A DNA stretch of 64,000 nt. Origin: Protopterus annectens. Lineage: Eukaryota > Chordata > Ceratodontiformes > Protopteridae. Numbering within the stretch: the stretch's first letter is position 1; each line of letters opens with the position of its first letter. The notes beneath the pieces were generated by a model. The model did no database searches. It saw only the letters and a list, made by a program, of their open reading frames with translations, and was not told where the DNA came from. The position numbers were made by a program, and so were the translations under genes. The stretch spans positions 869,009,175 through 869,073,174 of the forward strand of contig NC_056731.1 of assembly GCF_019279795.1 (NCBI RefSeq). Reading direction: 5' to 3'. Shown in pieces: positions 10,192-19,960 of the stretch.

Positions 10192-11801
10192 TTTCTACTA
10201 AAACGTGGGGGTTGAACCTGCAGAAATTCTTTCACAGTTTGCATTGATTTAGCTTTTTCCTCCATTTTCCGTAATACTTCCTCAGCATTTGCCCCAAATA
10301 GTACATCCTTTTGAAGAGGGGTGTCTAGTAATTTAGCTTTGACATGATCAGGCAAGGCTTGTTCCTTGAGCCAGGCATGCCTACGTATGACTGAGCCTGT
10401 AACAGCAGCTCTACATGAGGCCTCTAGAGCATCAAAACCACATTGTAAGGTATGTTTACCCACTTGTTCTGCACTATGCATCAAATCCTGCAACTCCTTC
10501 AAGTCTGGTTGTTCAGGTTGTGACATTTTACTTTTCAATTGAGATAACAGAAACTGTTGGTATTTTAGCATATGAAACAGACAGTTTAAGGCCCTCATGG
10601 TTAAGGTAGCCGAGGTATATACCTTTTTTCCCCACCTTTCCAAGGATCTGGAATCTCTCTCAGAAGGCAATGGATTTTTGGCAATGGAAGCCTTAACTCC
10701 CTTGGGCCCCTGTGAGATGGTTTCTAGGTCAGCAGCATGGCTTTTGTAAAGAAATTGGTGCGAGTCAGGAACCCTGTAGTACCTGTCAGGCTTAACTGGA
10801 GCTGGAGGTAGAGAGTCCGGGTTAAGGCAGGCCTCCGAGTAAACATCATCTAGGATGTCCAAGACAGGAGGTATAGCCAGAGGCCTGTGCTGGGGTAACA
10901 AAAGAAATTCCCTGAGCCTTTTCTTGGAATCTGAATAATCTTGGCCTTCCCAGTGGAAGTGTTCCCTTAAGGTATGCAAAGTTTCCCCAAATGAGTAATC
11001 CTCAGGGGGGGATACAGAAGGAATAGACTCCTCTGCATCAGAGTCTTCAAACGGGTAGTAAGACTGTTCCTGATCATCAGAGTGTTCTGAAATAATGGAG
11101 CCCTGATCAGAGGAGGGGGAATCTTCCTCCACTCTGGGCCTTTTGTCCGGAGGTGGCTGAGAACCTCTGATTAGAGTAATTAAATCCTCAGCCATTTTAA
11201 GCATCTGTTTCTTAGGCATGGGGCCTGGAGATGGGCCCTGTGTAGCTGGTCTCTTGGGGTGCATGGTTGCTTTAGACTTGGTGAAAGCCTTGATGGAAAA
11301 AGAAGAGGAAGGTCTGAAGACACCTTGAGTGGAGGTGGACCTGTCCACATTCTGTGTTTCAACGCCAAGAGTGGCTTCGGTATCTGTAGTCGGGGTGTGG
11401 GCAGAGGAGCCTGCGACCTCGGGTACAGGAGACCCTGCCAAAGATGTGTCGTTGGTAACCAGGGGCTGCGTAGGCGCCTCACTGAGAACCGGACCACGTG
11501 TAGTCGGCTTTGGCGTGGTGTCGGTAGAGGCCGCGGACCTCAAGTGTCGGTCCTTGTCTTTGCGTTTTTTAGACAAAACCGGAGTCGGAGTATCCGACGA
11601 CATGGTATAGTTAAATGCTTTCCCAAAGAAATGCTGGGTGAACTCCGCCCGACGCTTAATAGTGCGTTTGTTGAATGTAGCACAAAAGTGACAGACCGAG
11701 ACGTCGTGGTCTGGGCCTAAACAAGGTATACAGAGGGAATGGAAATCCTTATGCGGTATTTGATTCCCACAAGAAATAAAATTAACAACTTTGTCTGACA
11801 T
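10059..11801 (-). CDS. E2 gag-like ORF1, intact (580 aa)
   Basis: This is the only full-length open element gene in the window. ORF1 of DIRS elements is gag-like and presumably binds element RNA. The N-terminus has a Cys/His cluster (C11, C24, C27, H32, C37, C40). The first Cys seen in sister copies is Phe8 here. Then come a Ser/Thr/Pro-rich region, a helical segment (MLKMAEDLITLIRG, about residue 200), an acidic stretch (about 230-265), a conserved block (LHTLREHFHWEGQDYSDSKK), and another (AEQVGKHTLQCGFDALEASC). It ends in an Arg/Gly/Gln-rich basic tail. The start MSDKVVNF is supported by the same start in E4 and E7 and lies ~170 nt downstream of the TATA box. Its end overlaps ORF2 in another frame. 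Confidence 0.9.
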   Translation of the reverse strand: MSDKVVNFISCGNQIPHKDFHSLCIPCLGPDHDVSVCHFCATFNKRTIKRRAEFTQHFFGKAFNYTMSSDTPTPVLSKKRKDKDRHLRSAASTDTTPKPTTRGPVLSEAPTQPLVTNDTSLAGSPVPEVAGSSAHTPTTDTEATLGVETQNVDRSTSTQGVFRPSSSFSIKAFTKSKATMHPKRPATQGPSPGPMPKKQMLKMAEDLITLIRGSQPPPDKRPRVEEDSPSSDQGSIISEHSDDQEQSYYPFEDSDAEESIPSVSPPEDYSFGETLHTLREHFHWEGQDYSDSKKRLREFLLLPQHRPLAIPPVLDILDDVYSEACLNPDSLPPAPVKPDRYYRVPDSHQFLYKSHAADLETISQGPKGVKASIAKNPLPSERDSRSLERWGKKVYTSATLTMRALNCLFHMLKYQQFLLSQLKSKMSQPEQPDLKELQDLMHSAEQVGKHTLQCGFDALEASCRAAVTGSVIRRHAWLKEQALPDHVKAKLLDTPLQKDVLFGANAEEVLRKMEEKAKSMQTVKEFLQVQPPRFSRNWPSKNWFFPATDRPQRGRYRRPKGRGQSQGSYRGRQWQAPTQR

Positions 11802-11931
11802 CGGTCTGAGGCAAGAAAAGTTTCCCCAACGGGGTACTTAGCTTTTAAGAAGACTTCGGTTTCCAAATTTTTCGTAATCTCAGGAGCTGGCCTACCGGCA
11901 CTTGCGAACTGCTTCGGCTTCGGGCACCGCG

Positions 11932-12115
11932 CGGCAAGAAAGACTGAAGAAAATGGTGTCGGCTGGTTCTTTTATACCCCTGTCGCACTGATGTCAGGGA
12001 AGAAGCGACAACAACCGATGCCGGACCTAGACTTTGGAATTCGGCCGACCGAGGACCCGCCTGACGGCAGGAGAACCCATCTGTTATGACTGCAGCTGTA
12101 TGCACGATGAACATC
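11932..12115 (-). repeat. E2 5' ITR and promoter
   Basis: The inverted counterpart of 5871..6043. On the minus strand it starts ATGTTCATCGTGCATACAGC and contains GTATAAAAG (11969..11977). A decayed CRE (TGATGTCA) lies upstream of the TATA box. It precedes the gag start by ~130 bp. Confidence 0.88.
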
Positions 12116-12198
12116 CAGGGTATGTAGAATCTTTCCACCTTGATGTGTAGACTTGGGTAAACCACCATGAAGTCACTATGAAACTAGTATTACTACAT
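12116..12198 (-). pseudogene. E1 recombinase fragment between E2 and E3
   Basis: GTAGAATCTTTCCACCTTG and the following bases match the recombinase segment encoding QNKGERLLHSLDIH in younger copies. It continues directly from 5817 once E2 is removed, showing that E2 and E3 both landed in one host gene. Confidence 0.65.
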
Positions 12199-12420
12199 AA
12201 AGTACAGTTTTGTACCTACCATAAATGTAGATGTTCGAGTGTTCACCCTGCTGCAGTCATCACACTTGGGTTATCCTGCTGTCAGGCGGTCCCGCAGTTG
12301 GCCAGAGTTCCAAAGTCTTGGTCCGGCGTCGGTTGCTGTCGCTTCTTCCCTGACGTCAGTGCCAGTATATAAGAGGCATCCAACACCATTTTCTTCAGTT
12401 TTTCTTGCCCCAGATGTCAG
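12199..12420 (-). repeat. E3 3' ITR with CRE and TATA
   Basis: Outer AAAGTACAGTTTTGTACCTA sequence, then a promoter-like inverted segment with TGACGTCA (12351..12358) and TATATAAG (12366..12373) on the plus strand, then TTTTCTTGCCCCAGATGTCA. The 5' partner is lost. Confidence 0.85.
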
Positions 12421-12570
12421 GTGCCCCCCAATAGGAGGTCACTACATATTGCCAATAAATATGTAAAGAACATACAAAGCATACCTTCAGCTATAAGCAA
12501 ACACATCACAAAGGTTGCATCAGATAGAAAGATTCAGCTATGTCAGAGGGGATGGAGGGAGGGTAACCTG

Positions 12571-12670
12571 GACTGTAGCAGGGTGAACACTCGAACATCT
12601 ACATTTATGGTAGGTACAAAACTGTACTATGTTCATCGTGTTACCCTGCTGTAGTCATCACACTTGGGCT
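12571..12670 (-). repeat. E3 internal complementary region
   Basis: 12571..12628 is the inverted copy of the E3 outer end at 12199. The join ACTGTACT/ATGTTCATCG falls at 12628/12629. The right half (GTTACCCTGCTGTAGTCATC) records the missing E3 5' end. Confidence 0.88.
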
Positions 12671-12700
12671 GAATCCCAAAGCTAAGGATGGGTGGTGCAG

Positions 12701-14029
12701 TTAAACAGGGTTTGAAGAAGCTAGTAGGCCCTGCAAAACTGCAGTGGCAAAGCCACCTCTAGTCTTAGAGTATAGAGGTAAGTGATCGTGTCTGGTGAAG
12801 GTGTGCACTGAACTCAAAGTTGAAGCTTCCAGAATATCCTTGGTTGGTACCCCCCTGAGAAAGGCTGTAGATGTAGCTGTAGCACTGGTGGAGTGGGACC
12901 TAATGCTAGCAGGAACCAGTTTTCCATGATGAGTGTAGCAGAAATGTATACAATGTCCTATCCATTTTGAAATGGTCTGTTTTGAGACCGCTTTTCCTTG
13001 TGATGCTGTAGCATAGGATACAAAGAGGTGGTCAGATTTTCTGAAAGCCTTAGTTTTATCCAAGTAGTAACGTAGTTCCTTGTGAATGTCCAAGGAGTGC
13101 AGGAGTCTTTCTCCTTTGTTCGGGGGTTTTGGGAAAAAGGTGGGTAAATGAATGGTTTGGTTTAGGGCCACAATGGATACCACCTTTGGCATAAAGGAGG
13201 GGTTAGCTCGTAGAGAGAGACTGTCTTGATGAAAAATGAGGAAAGGCTCCACTGCCATTAGTGCCTGTAGCACTGAGACTCTTCTAGCCGAAGTTATTGC
13301 TAGCAGCAGAACAGTTTTCCATGACAGAAACTATAAATCAGCTGAGAAAGCTGGTTCAAAAGGCGGCAGTGTAAGCTTTTCCAGAACAAAGTTGAGATCT
13401 CAAGTTGGTGTTGGTGCTCTCCTGGGCGGTCTTATGTTCTTGGCCTCTCTGAGGTACTGTCTTAGGAGTGGATGTGAAAATAAAGGAGGATCCGTGTTGC
13501 AGTGAGCTGAAATCGCTGAGGCGTGGATCTTAATAGATGAAAAGGAAAGTCCTTTGTGCAACATCTCTGTTAAATATTGTAGAATCTGAAGAATGTCTGG
13601 CTTAAGGGGATTTTGGCCTTTAGCCTGGTTCCAGGCGCAAAATCTTTTCCATTTGTCTGAATAGGCTTTCCTGGTGCTGGGCCTCCTGGCCTCCAGAATG
13701 ACATCCATAACAGCTTTAGATAGAGGAGTTGGCTGGTTGTTTAAATGATTTGCCATGCAGCCAGATTTAAAGTCTTGAGCTGGCTGTGTAGAATCTGACT
13801 GTCTTGCTGGGTGAGCAGGTGAGGAATTTGTGGTAAAATCCATGGTGGGCCGTGGGCCATGTTCCTTAGTATTGAATACCAGTGCTGGCGTGGCCAGTCT
13901 GGAGCTATGAGTATCATTTGTGGCCTCTCTAATCTGACTTTCAGCAGCACCTTTGCTAGAAGAGGCAGTGGACGGAAGGCATACACTGTCAATGTTTTCC
14001 AACTGAATGTGAGGGCGTCCACTTTCCAA
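12701..14029 (-). pseudogene. E3 tyrosine recombinase (ORF3)
   Basis: The ORF opens at about 14029 (MESGRPHIQLEN), overlapping the ORF2 tail by 289 bp in another frame. It has EARRPSTRKAYSDKWKRFCA and SFSSIKIHASAISAHCNTD. Stops near 13330-13400 break it. The C-terminal part 13273..12701 is open (MLQALMAVEPFLIFHQD to FTRHDHLPLYSKTRGG). The second catalytic box reads HSTS rather than HSTR, so the conserved Arg is lost, and the Trp of WSSVHTF is Leu. The enzyme is almost certainly dead. Confidence 0.85.
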
Positions 14030-15705
14030 GCTTGTGGGTGGAATGTCCTTGTTTTAAATTTTTGAAGTTGGTAGCTTTGGGGGTTGGCAAACAGATCTAT
14101 GTCTGGGCGTCCCCATTTTTGAGTTATCATTGCAAATACGTGTGGATCCAGTTTCCACTCGTGGGGATCCATGAAGTTTCTGCTTAGGTCGTCTGCCAAT
14201 GTGTTTTTCTTTCCTGGCAGGAATTGCGTTTGTAATTGAACTTGGTAAGTCAGTGCTGTGTTCCACAAGGTCATTGCTTGCCTGCATACAGGGAAGGAGT
14301 GTGTACCCCCTTGCTTGTTTATGTACCACATTACTGTGGTATTGTCTGTCTTTATTATTAGTTGTCCTGGGTGTAAGAAGTCCTTGAAAGCTGTTAGGAC
14401 ATTCTGTACAGCTAGCATTTCTTTTTGACTGATGTGCAGATGCCTTTGATCTGTAGTCCATTTGCCTTGAATGCACTGTCCTGCCATGTGTGCTCCCCAG
14501 GCATAGTCCAATGCATCTGTTATAGTTTGCCTGGCTGTGGGTAAGGTAAAAGGCTGACCCTTGTTGATGTGACATGTCTGTGCCCACCACAGAAACTCCT
14601 GTTGAAGGCAGGGAATGAGTGGTATCATTGTTTCCTAGCTGTGGCTGTGTTGAGTCTATATGCTTTTCAGGTACCATTGTAATTTCCTCATATGCAGTTT
14701 TGCAAATGGTATTAGTAGTATGCAAGATGCCATGAATCCCAAGGCCTGCAGAATTTTACTTGCAGGGAGTTGGGTCTTTGTTGCCATTATTTTGAAGTAT
14801 TGAGTCAGCTGTTGCTTGTCTGGCGTGAGAAAAGCCATCTGGGCCGTTGTATTCAAGCTGGCACCCAGGAATATTATGTTCTGTGAGGGCACTAGTTTGG
14901 ATTTCTTTTCCTCTACTGTGTACCCCAGGCAACTTAGAAGGTGTTTGACAAACACCAGATGTTGTAAAAGAATGTCCTTGCTTTCTGCTTGAATAAGGCA
15001 GTCGTCCAGGTATGGGTATATTTGAATTCCTCTGTGTCTGCAGTATGCAATTACTGGTGCCAGGTATTTTGTGAAGACCCTGGGCGCAGTAGATAAGCCA
15101 AAGGGCAGTGCAGAGAATTGATAATGGGTTGAACCTGCAATGAAACTGCGGTATCTTCTGCAATTTTGTCTGATAGGGACATGCAGGTATGCCTCCTTGA
15201 GGTCCAACGTTACTAGCCAAGCCTTCTTGCCCAACATGGAAAGAAGCTGCTGTAGTGTTAACATCTTGAATTTGGGTACTTGCAAATAAGTGTTTAGAAT
15301 TGAAAGGTCCAGAATGGGTCTCCATGTTTTGTCCTTTCTGGGGACTAGAAAGAGTCTTGAGTAAAATCCTTGTCCTTGCTCCTGTGTAGGTACCTGTTGA
15401 ATGGCTCTCATGTCCATGAGAGCTGTAATTTGTTTTTGTGCCTTCACCCATTGATTTGGTGGCAAGTTTGGCATTCCTTTTATCCTTGGCAAGCTGTGAA
15501 AATGGAATCTGTATCGTTGTGAGACGATGTCTAGGACCCATTTGTCTTTTGTGATGATGTGGCAGATGTCTGCAAAAAGTGCTAATTTTCCTCCCAAGGG
15601 AGCTGCCAAGAGAGATTTGCTTGGCAGTTTGAGGGTTAAGTCATTGGGTTTGTCTTCTAGTAGTTTGGGGCCTCTCTTCTCCTCCTTTCTGGGTAGCGGC
15701 ACCCC
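13741..15705 (-). pseudogene. E3 RT / RNase H / MT-like ORF2
   Basis: Two long open pieces (15702..14656 and 14628..13741) are separated by one frameshift near 14650. Together they contain the complete domain order: NDLTLKLPSKS start region, RPILDLSILNTYL, TLDLKEAYLHVPI, LPFGLSTAPRVFTK, intact YPYLDD, RNase H (TDALDYAWGAHM, KTDNTTVMWYINKQGG, NTLADDLSRN), then WGRPDIDLFANPQSYQLQ, VYAFRPLPLLAKVLLK and IAPDWPRQHWYSIL. The piece through 13741 shows that ORF2 reads across the start of the recombinase frame. Confidence 0.88.
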
Positions 15706-15714
15706 ACTGGTGAG

Positions 15715-16359
15715 GTTTGTAAGGGCCTTGTGACCGACCTCTGCCCCTTGGGCGTCAGTATTTGCCCCTCTGTGGTCTGTCAGAAGCTGGAAAGGACCAG
15801 TTTTTTGTTGGCCAATTTCTGCTGAAATGAGGGGGTTGTACCTGTAAAAAAATCATTGACCGTCTGCATATACTATGTCTTATCCTCCATTTTCGTTAAA
15901 ACCTCTTCTGCTTTGACACCAAATAAGATATCCTGCTGTAAAGGTGCATCCAATAATTTTGCTTTAACATGATCAGGCAGGGTTTTGTTCTTTTAACCAA
16001 GCATGTCTGCGTATGACAGACCCAGTCACAGCTGCTCTACAGGAAGCTTCCAATGAATCAAATCCACATTGTAAAGTATGTTTGCCCATCTGTTCAGCTG
16101 CATGCAACAGATCCTGCATTTCCTTGAATTCAGACTGCTCAGAATGCGTACTCATCTTTTGTTTTGAGACATTAGGAATTGCTGATATTTCAGCATGTGA
16201 AACTGACAATTTAATACTCTCATAGCTAGAGTAGCTGAGGTGAATACCTTCTTTCCCCCACCTATCTAGTGCTCTGGAGTCCCTTTCAGAGGGTACAGGA
16301 CTTTTAGCCATAGAAGCCTTAGCCCCTTTGGGACCCTGGGAAATTGTTTCTGGGTCAGC
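15715..16359 (-). pseudogene. E3 gag C-terminal fragment
   Basis: The C-terminal half of ORF1: ETISQGPKGAKASMAK, HTLQCGFDSLEASCRAAVTG and RRHAWLKEQ, then a degraded basic tail. One frameshift lies near 15975. It ends abruptly at E4, and no continuation is found at the far side of E4. Confidence 0.82.
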
Positions 16360-16585
16360 AAAGTACAGTTTTATACCTACCATAAATGTAGATGTTCGAG
16401 TGCTAATACAGCTGCAGTCATAACAGATGGGGTTCTCCTGCCGTCAGGCGGGTCCTCGGTCAGCCGAATTCCAAAGTCTAGGTCCGGCGTCGGTTGTCGT
16501 CACTTCTTCCCTGACGTCAGTGTGACAGGGGTATAAAAGAACCAGCCAACGCCATTTTCTTCAGTTTTTCTTGCCCCAGATGTCA
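16360..16585 (-). repeat. E4 3' ITR with CRE and TATA
   Basis: Inverted counterpart of 21745..21921 with its own outer 55 bp. Contains TGACGTCA (16512..16519) and GTATAAAAG (16531..16539) on the plus strand. Confidence 0.88.
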
Positions 16586-16757
16586 GGTGCCCCCAGAAGG
16601 AAGGCAATACATAAATTTGTGTAATAAAGCAATGTCATATAATCAAAATACATTAGTTGCAAGCAAATACACCATAAAAGAATACCCCAATCAGGTTGTA
16701 TGAGGAGGTGTTAGCCAATAGGCCTGTCCCAAGAGGGGAAGGAGGGAGGGAAACCTG

Positions 16758-16855
16758 GACTGCAGCTGTATTAGCACTCGAACATCTACATTTATGGTAG
16801 GTACAAAACTGTACTATGTTCATCGTGCATACAGCTGCAGTCATAACAGATGGGT
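16758..16855 (-). repeat. E4 internal complementary region
   Basis: 16758..16815 is the inverted outer 3' end. 16816..16855 is the complement of the 5' end near 21882..21921. The junction is ACTGTACT/ATGTTCATCG, as in E2 and E7. Confidence 0.9.
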
Positions 16856-16888
16856 AGAATCCCAAAGCTAAGAAAGGGGTGGTAGGCA

Positions 16889-18178
16889 CTAGTTGGAACT
16901 AGGAGGAGCCAGCATGCCCTGCAAGACTGTAGTGGCAAAGCCTGCTCTAGTTTTGGAGTATAATGGTAGGTGGTAGTGCTTGGAGAAGGTATTCACAGAA
17001 CTCCAAGTGGCTGCTTCCAAAATATCTTTGGTAGGCACTCCTCTGAGGAAAGCTGCAGAGGTAGATGTGGCCCTTGAGGAGTGAGATCCGATGCCTGCAG
17101 GTACAGTTTTGCCATGAAAAGAGTAACAAAAGCGTATGCAGTGGGCTATCCATTTTGAGATTGTCTGTTTGGAAATAGGCTTCCCTTGAGCTCCTATAGC
17201 ATAGGACACAAAGAGCTGTTCTGATTTTCTGAAAGGCTTTGTTCTGTCCAAATAACGCAGTTGTCTGTGGATGTCCAAGGAATGTAATAATCTCTCCCCT
17301 TTGTTTTGAGGATTAAGATAAAAGGTAGGCAAGTGTATAGCCTGATTCAAAGCTACCCTGGATACCACTTTTGGCATAAAGGACGGGTTGGTTCGTAAGG
17401 AAACTCTGTCCTGATGGAAGATGATAAAAGGCTGCACAGCCATGAGGGCTTGTAGTTCCGAAACCCTACGAGCTGAAGTAATAGCCAGAAGGAAAGCGGT
17501 TTTCCATGACAAATATTGCAAATCTGTTGAGGCAGCTGGCTCAAAAGGAGGCAAGGTCAGCTTTTCTAGTATGAAATTGAGGTCCCAAGCAGGTATTGGT
17601 TGTTTTCTTGGGGGTTTTATATTCTTAACCCCTCTGAGGAACTGTCTTAAGAGGGGGTGGGAGAATAAAGGTGGATCAGTGTTGTATTCTGCAGAAATGG
17701 CTGAGGCATGGATTTTGATGGAGGAGAATGAAAGTCCACTGCTTAGCAGCTCAGCTAGATACTGTAGTATTTGAGGTAAATTCAGTTTTCCAGGATTCTG
17801 GCTCTCTCTCATTCCAGGCACAAAACCGCTTCCATTTTGCGGCGTAGGCTTTTCTAGTAGACGGCCTTCTGGCCTCCAAAATGACATCCTGCACCTCCTT
17901 GGAGAGTAGGGTCTGTTGTGATGTTAAGGAATCTTCCATGCGGCCAGATTGACTGTTTTCAGCTGACTGTGAAGAGTTTTGAAGCTGTGCTGAGTCAGAA
18001 GAAGAGGCATTAGAGGTAGGGTCCATGGTCGGGAATGCGTCAGGCTCCTCAGGAGTGGGTACCAGTGTTGTCTTGGCCAGTCTGGAGCAATGAGAATCAT
18101 CTTTGGTCTGTCTGCTCTGGTTTTTAATAGAACTTTGGGCAGCAGAGGAAGAGGTGGAAAGGCATAAACTGTCATTGT
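16889..18178 (-). pseudogene. E4 tyrosine recombinase (ORF3)
   Basis: Nearly intact. The N-terminal part shares a frame with the RNase H region upstream (KEVQDVILEARRPSTRKAYA to FCAWNE). A single frameshift near 17810 follows. Then 333 codons are open: SFSSIKIHASAISAEYNTD, SARRVSELQALMA (first Arg), SHSSRATSTSAAFLRGVP (His and second Arg), WSSVNTFSKHYHLPLY (Trp and Tyr). All presumed catalytic residues are present. Only the frameshift separates it from a full recombinase. Confidence 0.88.
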
Positions 18179-19960
18179 TGTCCAACTGAAAGAGAGCGTC
18201 CACTCTCCAGGCCTTTGGATGAAAAGTCCTTGAGCAGAATTTTGTCAATTGGTGATTTTTGTGGGAGGCAAAGAGATCTATGTCTGGCCTTCCCCATGCT
18301 TGAATTATTTCTGTAAAAACTTGAGGATGCAACTTCCATTCGTGTGGATCTGTCACATTTCTGCTTAGGTTGTCTGCCAGCGTGTTTTCCTTGCCTGGCA
18401 AGTACTGTGCTTGAAGCTCGATTTGAAGTTCCAGAGCCATGTTCCAAAGTGACATGGACAGTCTGCATAGGGGGTATGAATGGGTTCCTCCCTGTTTGTT
18501 TATGTACCACATTACTGTAGTGTTGTCTGTCCTTATCAATAGTTGAGCTGGATGCAGAAGGTCTTTGAAAGCTATAATAGCATTTATTACTGCTAGCATT
18601 TCCTTTTGATTGATGTGAAGGTGCTTTTCTTTTTGGGACCATTTGCCCTGAATGCACCGATCTGTCATGTGCGCCCACCAGGCGTAGTCAGAGGCGTCTG
18701 TTGTGATGACTTGATTTGCTTGAGGCTTGTTGAATGGGAGACCTTTGTTTGCTTGGCATGCTTGAGCCCACCACAGAAATTCCTTTTGAAGACATGGAAT
18801 TAGTGGTATTATTATTTCCAGGCTGTGGATGTGTTGAGACCATAGGTTTTTCAGGTACCATTGAAGTTTCCTCATATGCAGCTTTGCACATGGGATTAGT
18901 AAGATGCAAGAAGCCACGAATCATAGAGCCTACAAGATTTTCCTTGCAGTCAGCCTGGTGCAATTTGCTAGTGTTCTGTAGTATTGAGTTAGGTGCCCCT
19001 GCTTCTCTGGCGTGAGGTAGGCCATCTGGGTGTGTGTGTCCAAGTTGGCACCCAGGAAAATTATTTTCCGAGAGGGTATTAGCCTTGATTTCTTTTTGTT
19101 GACTGTGTATCCCAGAGAATTCAACAACATTATTACATAAGCCAGATGTTTCAGAAGAATGTGCTTGCTGTCCGCTTGGATCAGGCAGTCGTCCAAATAG
19201 GGGTATATTTGTATCCATTGAGTTCTGCAGTAGGCAATTACTGATGCCAGGCATTTCGTGAATACTCTGGGTGCAGTAGATAAGCCAAAGGGCAATGCAG
19301 AGAATTGATAATGGGTTGAACCTGCAAGAAATCTGAGGTATCTTCTGCAATTTTGTCTGATTGGGACATGCAGGTATGCCTCCTTGAGGTCCAATGTTAC
19401 CAGCCAAAACTCCTTGCCCAGCATGGGAAGAAGCTGTTGTAGAGTGAGCATCTTGAATTTTGGTACGAGTAGAAATGTGTTCAGGATGGATAGGTCCAAA
19501 ATAGGTCTCCAATCTTTTCCCTTCCTTGGTGCCAGGAATAGTCTGGAATAAAAACATTGACCTTGTTCGTGCGTAGGTACCTCTTGAATAGCTTTCATGT
19601 CCATGAGATATGAAATTAGTCTTTGTGCCTCTGCCCTTTGATTGTGTGGCAGGTTTGGCATGCCTCTCATTTTTGGAAGGGTGTGAAAATGGAATCTGTA
19701 GCCTCTGTTTATAATGTCCAGGATCCATTTGTCTTTGGTGACAATATGTCAATTTTTTGAAAATGCCAGTTTTCTGCCTAATGGTGCTGCCATTTGAGTC
19801 TTGCTTGGCATGCAAAGGGGAAAGTCATTGGGCTTGCTTTCTGAATGGTTGCAAGTTATCCTCACCACCTCTTTGCGTAGGAGCTTGCCATTGTCTGCCT
19901 CTAAATGATCCTTGGGATTGCCCTCTGCCCCTCGGACGCCTGTATCTACCTCTTTGGGGC
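17924..19960 (-). pseudogene. E4 RT / RNase H / MT-like ORF2
   Basis: An open RT piece 19670..18930 (GQCFYSRLFLAPRKGKDWRP, LDLKEAYLHVPI, LPFGLSTAPRVFTK, YPYLDDCLIQ) ends in a stop after RLTARKIL. The next piece from 18917 carries RNase H (ITTDASDYAWWAHM, RTDNTTVMWYINKQGG, NTLADNLSRN). The MT-like tail (VYAFPPLPLL to HWYPLL) is in the frame 18175..17924. RNase H has Trp in place of the Gly after DYAW. The catalytic Asp residues remain. Confidence 0.87.

Larger units (their letters stand above)
5818..12115 (-). mobile_element. E2: DIRS element with intact gag and a nested L1
   Basis: E2 starts AAAGTACAGTTTTG at the low end and finishes GCACGATGAACATC at the high end. Order on the minus strand is 5' ITR, gag, RT/RNase H, tyrosine recombinase, ICR, 3' ITR. 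It interrupts the E1 recombinase, whose flanks rejoin cleanly with no target-site duplication, as expected for recombinase-mediated integration. Net length without the L1 is about 5.5 kb. Both ICR halves match the element ends almost perfectly, so it is young. It is closely related to E4 and E7. Confidence 0.92.
12199..16359 (-). mobile_element. E3: DIRS element lacking its 5' part
   Basis: Begins AAAGTACAGTTTTGTACC and contains 3' ITR, ICR, recombinase, RT and the C-terminal part of gag. It is cut at 16359, exactly at the end of E4, and its gag N-terminus and 5' ITR are not found on the other side. About 1.4 kb is missing compared with the ~5.55-kb full copies. Related to E10 by its ICR (CACTTGGG context). 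Confidence 0.9.

Noticed and set aside
11259..11720. Plus-strand ORF of 153 codons opposite E2 gag
   Set aside because: Antisense shadow of the GC-rich Ser/Thr/Pro part of gag. It does not persist at equal length in E4 and E7.
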